A DNA stretch of 64,000 nucleotides, from assembly GCF_029784155.1 (NCBI RefSeq), contig NC_073692.1, positions 277,055,913 to 277,119,912 of the forward strand, written 5' to 3'. This DNA comes from Uranotaenia lowii (lineage: Eukaryota > Arthropoda > Insecta > Diptera > Culicidae). The position numbers were made by a program, and so were the translations under genes. Of this stretch, positions 58,522-64,000 are shown one piece after another (position 1 is the first letter of the stretch; every line of letters starts with the position of its first letter). Below the pieces are notes generated by a model, which saw only the letters and a list, made by a program, of their open reading frames with translations, had not been told where the DNA came from and did not search any database.

Positions 58522-60616
58522 AAGGGAGAAAATTCGTCGATGATCACACAAATTTTGCAGCTCCAGTAAACATGAATCGGCAGAGAGGTAACTCAAATCG
58601 ATAGAGGGATCGTATCGAGCTCTCTAGCGATTTTGCATCATCACGCAGAGAGGAACACACCATACCATACGCATGCCTTGGGTGAGTGCCAATCTTAGAT
58701 AATCCCTCCAGAGAAACACACGAACACAATCCGAATCGTATGTGTCCCTTTAAGACGCGTGTTTGCCTGCCTGAGAAGTCGACTGCTACGATTGAAAGCA
58801 CACATATAAAAAAACACGGGGATAAAATGCGTGTACACTAGAGTGCCCCAAATGACCCGACTTTTGAAAAAGTGATGCGCTGCAGGCTAAAATTTATCCT
58901 GGTCCTAGTACAAGATCTCATGCCAAATTTGGGCAAGATCGGATCACGGGAAGGGGTCGCTCAACGAGCCTGAAGTTTGTATGGGATTTTGAGACATTTT
59001 GTTCGGGAGAAACTTGAAAAACCAGTTTTTCATCGATAACTTTGGTTTCCGTCTGCCGATTTCTTTCAAAAACGGTTTTTCTTAAAGCCTAAATTATGAA
59101 AAATATTTCATTCGAAGACTGCATTTCGATAAGAGTTAAGATTAAAAAGTTATTAGGCTTCAAAAATGAGCTAACTTTTTCAACGGTGGTATTCAGCACT
59201 GTTAATGAGGCGTCAATATGTTCGACCGCCTCGACTCAATAACAGTGATGAATACCACCCTTAAAAAGTTAGCTCATTTTTGAAGCCTAATAACTTTCTT
59301 ATTTTAACTCTAATTGAAACGCAGTCTTCGGATGAAATATGTTTCATAATTTTGGCTTTAAGAAAAACCGTTTTTGAAAGAAATCGGCCGACAGGAACCA
59401 AAGTTATTGATGAAAAACTGGGTTTTCATGTTTCTCCCGAACAAAATGTCTCAAAATCCCATACAAACTTCAAGCTCGTTGAGCGACCCATTCCCGTGAT
59501 CCGATCTGACCCAAATTTGGCATGAGATGTTGTACTAGGACTAGGATCAATTTCAGCCTGCAGCGCATAACATTTCAAAGGTTTTGAATTTCCCATACAA
59601 ATTTGGGGCAGTCTAGTGTACACCGTACGAGTGTACGATTCAAATATTGTTGCAAATTGTTGCAATTTGTAAAGCAGTTGTGAAATTTTGATCATTACCA
59701 CTTCTGTGCAAAGAATTCTCTCTTGATTCCAATCCCTTGGTTTAGTTTATGCATCTGAGTGCATAATTTTGTTTTGGATTTTACAGCTTACGTTATCGAA
59801 AATTTTTGTTAGAAGGAAGCAACTCACACAGTTTCACATTCACAAATCCTAAAGCTATCGCTTTTTGGATTCTTTAATCCGGTTTAATAGGACCAATATT
59901 CAGGATAAGCCCCTGACGGCTTTTGCGATATCATCAGTTTTTTTCGAATGGAATTAGAAACCAAGGGATTGAAATCAAGAAAGATTTTTTTGCATTGGGA
60001 GTGGTAATGATCGAAGTTCCACAACTGCCCAGTAAGCGCGTCCTCTCAAAAATCGACAGAGCATGCAAAAAATTGAGAGTTGAGTCACCGAACTTAGAAT
60101 AAAACGGTTAATTTCGGCGATACTCCCAGAACGCAAATATTCTCATTCGGTTTGGCCTGCCGAGATACCTAAAGGCAACGAATACGAATGCGTACATCAG
60201 TTTGAATCGTACACTCGTACGGTGCAGTCGTAGCAGTCGACTTATCAGGCAGGAAAACACGCGTCTCGAAGGGAAACATACAAACACGATTCGGATTGTT
60301 TTCGTGTGTTTCTCTGGAGAGCGTGTCTTAGATTATTTCGTAGCACTCACCCGAGACACGCGTATGGTGTGTTCCTCTCTGCCGATGTGATGATGCAAAA
60401 TCGCTAGAGAGATCGTTACGATCCCTCTGGCGATTTGAGTTACCTCTCTGCCGATTCATGTTTACTGGGAATTAGCACATTTTCACTCTCTTCGAGCACT
60501 AGTTTCTCTCATTTTAACTCAAAACTTCTAATTCTCTCTAACAAATTGCCACAAATTACCACAAATTCAAGCATTGGCTGCACAATCTGTGTGATCATTG
60601 ACGAATTTTCTCCCTT
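58522..60616. mobile_element. Long inverted repeat (foldback) element
   Basis: Left arm 58522-58838, continued at 59624-59648 (AAGGGAGAAAATTCGTC, CAGTAAACATGAATCGGCAG, GAGAAACACACGAA), is the inverse of 60194-60473 plus 60578-60616. Arms total about 320 bp. The right arm has an extra ~100 bp (60474-60577) absent from the left. A second inverted pair, AATCCCTTGGTTT (about 59738) and AAACCAAGGGATT (59950), lies inside. A hAT hairpin (58839-59615) sits in the left arm. Superfamily unknown. Confidence 0.8.
58839..59615. mobile_element. hAT-type foldback MITE (TAGAGTGCCCCAAAT ends)
   Basis: TAGAGTGCCCCAAATGACCC at the left, inverse TAGACTGCCCCAAAT at the right. GTGTACAC lies at 58831-58838 and 59616-59623. 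Nearly the whole element is a hairpin: 58839-59205 pairs with 59235-59615 around a loop of about 30 bases (GTCAATATGTTCGACCGC). Confidence 0.9.
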
Positions 60617-61086
60617 TCCTTACGAAATAAAGTCAGTCATTGAATTACGAGTGTACGGTTATTTGAAGTGATGGTTTGGGATGCTTTTCTTTAGTTTATT
60701 TCTGTTTCATTCATAATTGCTAGATGTGTAGAATATTCTGCTCATGCGGGTTTATGCTACAAATGAGTTTTGCGGGTTAATGCTACATAGATTTAAAAAT
60801 CTGTAGCACTATCCTCTCCCCTACAGACAAAGGAAATATGTATTTTACAGAAATTCTCAAAGCTTCACCATTTGGAATGTGGAAACCATATCAAACTATT
60901 AGGTGGCTGCATCAATATGCAGCAAGAGTTTTGATAATTTATGTAGTTAAACCAATTTTCTCAACTCTAATTAAGGGCTTATTTCTCTTTACATTTCAGT
61001 TTCGTTCTATGAAACAGCGTTTTGTTTATAAATATTTAAAAATCCAATATTTAAAATTTTATCATATTTTCCAAGCAGGTTTCCAA
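60617..61086. other. No gene seen
   Basis: AT-rich. The words CGGGTTTATGCTACA / CGGGTTAATGCTACA at 60748 and 60775 form a short direct repeat. Confidence 0.4.
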
Positions 61087-62425
61087 TCACTCTACCTCAG
61101 GCCATAATATACATGTAGGGGAGATGGGGGCATAATGGCCACCTTAAGGAAAACGGTTATTTAACCATAGAAAATAGCTATAATATGGAGGTTACATTAT
61201 TGTTTCGTGTTCAGACACTTGAAAAGCCTATTCCCCAACGGGCTGAAACGTGAAAAACTAGATGAAAACGTTTAAAAATGCCTTTTAAAAATTTTTGCCA
61301 AAAGCTGAAAACCAGCCACTGTGGAGGCATAATGAGAACCCCCCCTGAGGCAGTATGAGCACCATCAATCAGGGCAAGATGTGGGGCAATCTAGCAGCGA
61401 ATTCAATTCGATGAAGTCAGGTGAGTCGTAGATTCATTAAAAAAAGCAATAACAAAATAATCTAGGTCTGTTTGTAGAATACAAACACTAGCACGCTCAT
61501 ACATTATGTGCTTTGTTCGGAGGATGATGCTACTAGCCGTATAATGTAACAATAAAAAAATCGATCATGAATTGTAAATGGAAAAAAATCATCTCGAACA
61601 GAAATCTAACGCTAGTCTTTTGATTACCTCTCCGACACCTTACCAATAGGCTATGTACATCGTCGGATGAAAACTAGTCAAGGTGTGGCGCTATAAATCA
61701 ATTTTAATTCGCTGCTAGATTCTACGGCAAAAAATGCTCATTATGCCTCGATAATATGGTGCTCTATATGCCCCTAGTCAACAAATTAAGGTAAAAACGT
61801 GATTTAAAATTGATAAATGTGAAAAATCAAAAATTTTATGATGGTAAAAATTGAGAAACAATGTGTACATCATGTTGCAGTGCGTACATTATAGATCAAG
61901 GTTATTTTAAGATCATAAGAGCTTATTTCGTGGTGCTCAAAAATTATAATATTTTCGTAACTTGAGAACCAAGCTAGTTTTTTATTAAATATCTCTGTAA
62001 AGATGATAAGGAGATTCCTTTTTTTGTGAAAAATTAATACTATAGGAAGTACGAAACAAATCCTCATGAAAATTTATTTAGGCAAATACGTACTTTCGTA
62101 GAAAAGCGTAGTGCTCATTATGCCTCGGGTGCTCGTTATGCCCTCATCTCCCCTAGGTATGACAAAATCAAATGGGATTCCTTCAACGCTTCTTGGTCCA
62201 AAACATAATTTAAAGACATCCTGCACCAGGGATTCTGTAAAACTGAATTTGAAACCTCGGTCGCATTGTAGTTTGTGTTGTTCTTGGACTGTCTAGTTGT
62301 AAACATTCCCGCCACAGACTGCGGAGATTATTTGCTCCAATTGTGGGTAGGATTTTTTACCACTAGCTATTCCTTGCAGCCACGAGATAACTTCCCGGGA
62401 CAAACAGTCTCGGGTTTGGAAAATT
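61087..62425 (-). pseudogene. Probable terminal coding exon split by a MITE
   Basis: Minus strand 62425-62156 reads IFQTRDCLSREVISWLQG, then SYPQLEQIISAVCGGNVYN, a TAG, then HKLQCDRGFKFSFTESLVQD and FKLCFGPRSVEGIPFDFVI. With the MITE 61118-62153 and one TA copy removed, the same frame continues without a shift as PTCILWPEVE and a TGA at 61087-61089. That continuity across the excised element, with the protein-like composition, suggests the 3' coding exon of a host gene or an older transposon gene. I do not recognise the protein. A TAG near residue 50 and the MITE make this copy non-functional unless the TAG is a read or assembly error. Confidence 0.45.
61118..62153. mobile_element. TA MITE (GGGGAGATGGGGGCATAA ends)
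   Basis: Left GGGGAGATGGGGGCATAATG; right ..GCATAACGAGC inverse ending CATCTCCCC. TA at 61116-61117 and 62154-62155. GAGGCATAATGAG words (or their inverse) recur inside at 61323, 61737 and 62111. At 1036 bp it has no transposase. Confidence 0.85.
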
Positions 62426-64000
62426 TATAGTACTTTTACCTTTTACCTTCGAAGCGGCAAATTGCGTGGAACTGGATCATAAATCATGAACAACAACAGC
62501 GAAAACGCGGTGCTGCGCTTGGTGGGGATCATTTCTTCATCTTTGCAAAGGAAGAACAAAACGATACGATGAAAAACTATCTATTCTATACACTACTCCG
62601 TTTTAACAAGCTACTGTCTGCTGGAGTCTTCAAGGTCTCGAGTTTACTGTAAAATACTTTGTTGACACTTTTTTCCATGAGCCAAACGACCTGTTTAGAC
62701 GAACCGATTTCTTAGAGCTCAATAAATTTCTTATCCTCTTATTCAGTTCAAAATAATTTATTTTTGTGAATGGTAAATAGTGAACTGGTAAATTCATTTT
62801 ACTACACGTTAAGAATGTATTCGAAAACAAAATGCATGGGTAGAATTGATGAAATTTCAAGTGAAACTACCGAGTGATGTTATGTTTACAAGTGTTAAAT
62901 TTTGTGAGAATCTGTCAATTGGTTTTTGGGATTGCGTGATTACGTCCATTGAAGAAGTGCATGACTTTGATCTGTAGACCGTCCGTGCACCATCACATTT
63001 CACTCTATGAAATCAAGGATTTTTTGGATGATGTTCTCTGTTTTCTGCAGCTTGTGAATTAAATTAACTCAAAAAAATCTATTTAATCGAAGTTATGATA
63101 AGTTTAGCAAATTGTCCTCCTAATGCAAAATAACAATATTGCTGACTTATTATCACTCTCCCACTGTTTTCTCATAATGACATGATTCCAAATCAAAACA
63201 AAAGAGGGTTTCAACTTTGTTAGACTTATGAAAGTGATATGTAAGAAAAACGGTCTCATTCAGTGACATTTTTGGACCACTTGCACTTACTGATTTTCAG
63301 GTTCCACAAATTGCCGCCCTGATTAAAAATTATATTTTCAAATTTTCAATTTGGGGGGTAAAAATCCTTTAATGGGGGGGGGGGGGGGGGGGGGGGGGTG
63401 AAGGAAAACTCCCACGCTCATGAGAGTCCATGAAAAGCAAGCAAGATATTTTACTCTACACTAAAAATTTTCCTCATAAAATTTCGATGATTGAACAAGG
63501 TTATCAAGAGTAACAATATTGATTCAGAACTGAAGCCAAAACCTCGAAATCTAACCTCAAGTTCAGAAAATGTTCTCACTTGCTGATGTTGTTGAATGTT
63601 TATTTAAAGAGGATTTTAGCCTTCTACTGTTACCCTCACTTGTTGATCGAATATCAGTTAATAATACAAAATTTTAAATGACATTTTACTTTACTGATTA
63701 TACCTTTACCTAACTGTTTTCAAATTAAAAATCTAAATCAAGTTCAGGATTCTTGATTATCATTTCCAATAATAAATACAAATAAGAAATGCTGTATTGA
63801 AATCATGGTTCAAATTTGGTTTTGTATTTCATTTTTAATTTTATTCATGCATCTAGAATCTCATAAACATTTTAGATATTAAGATACAATTTTCTGTAAA
63901 TAAAAAAAACCATTATGAGTTTTTGTTTCAAAATCAGATTCGAAGTTCTTCAACTTAATTCTTTTGCAAAATTCAAATATAACGAATCATTCAAATGGCG
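62426..64000. other. No gene recognised; G25 homopolymer
   Basis: 62430-62560 is mildly GC-rich. A run of 25 G lies at 63374-63398, preceded by GGGGGG at 63352. The remainder is AT-rich spacer. Confidence 0.45.

Overview
This window is non-coding, AT-rich, repeat-saturated nuclear DNA from an insect. The best fit is a culicine-type mosquito, judged from the company of elements: ITmDD37E-like mariner remnants, tRNA-derived SINEs with 12-13 bp target duplications, TA- and TTAA-flanked MITEs, Helitron-like elements with TC...CTAG ends and internal minisatellites, and several hAT families. No complete host gene is recognisable. Long bacterial-style reading frames, operons and ribosome binding sites are absent, and most open frames come from transposons, simple repeats or chance.

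Layout. 1-4453: a mariner transposase fragment, a 721 bp palindrome-rich element with TA duplication, a 5'-truncated retro-insertion with a 21 bp duplication, and a GC-rich unassigned block. 4454-9443: a four-deep nest (TA-flanked element > hAT with 8 bp duplication > TTAA MITE > non-LTR retro-insertion with a 19-21 bp duplication). 9590-14239: mariner transposase remnant broken by a Helitron-like element that carries a ~145 bp tandem array, a foldback element and a deleted mariner; then a hAT MITE. 16456-22259: Helitron-like elements, a second minisatellite array, SINEs and an element carrying a 53-codon spliced mini-ORF. 22438-27041: a piggyBac-like TTAA element hosting a Helitron-like copy. 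27192-32095: second hAT MITE copy, a TA MITE and a GC-rich exon-like block with a TATA box and a donor site. 32098-38400: LINE and mariner fragments, SINE, short MITE. 38924-46427: two hAT elements head to tail sharing one 8 bp duplication; a 215 bp GT/GA microsatellite lies in the first. 46440-50135: two different LINE remnants, one with an inversion breakpoint in its endonuclease. 51533-53398: hAT of the TACCGG family holding a SINE. 55212-60616: broken third hAT MITE copy and a 2.1 kb long inverted repeat invaded by a near-perfect hAT hairpin. 61087-62425: a probable coding exon on the minus strand, split by a TA MITE and with one in-frame stop.

How the parts relate. Exact target duplications let the order of insertion be read for most of the window. 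Three elements with CAC...GTG ends (1084-1804, 4454-9443, 20218-20930) share an uncommon design: short termini, subterminal palindromes, and a small intron-containing gene or gene remnant on the minus strand. These, the tandem hAT pair with a shared duplication, and the split exon near 62 kb are the most useful leads. All family assignments are by eye, from motifs, termini and duplications; no database search was possible.
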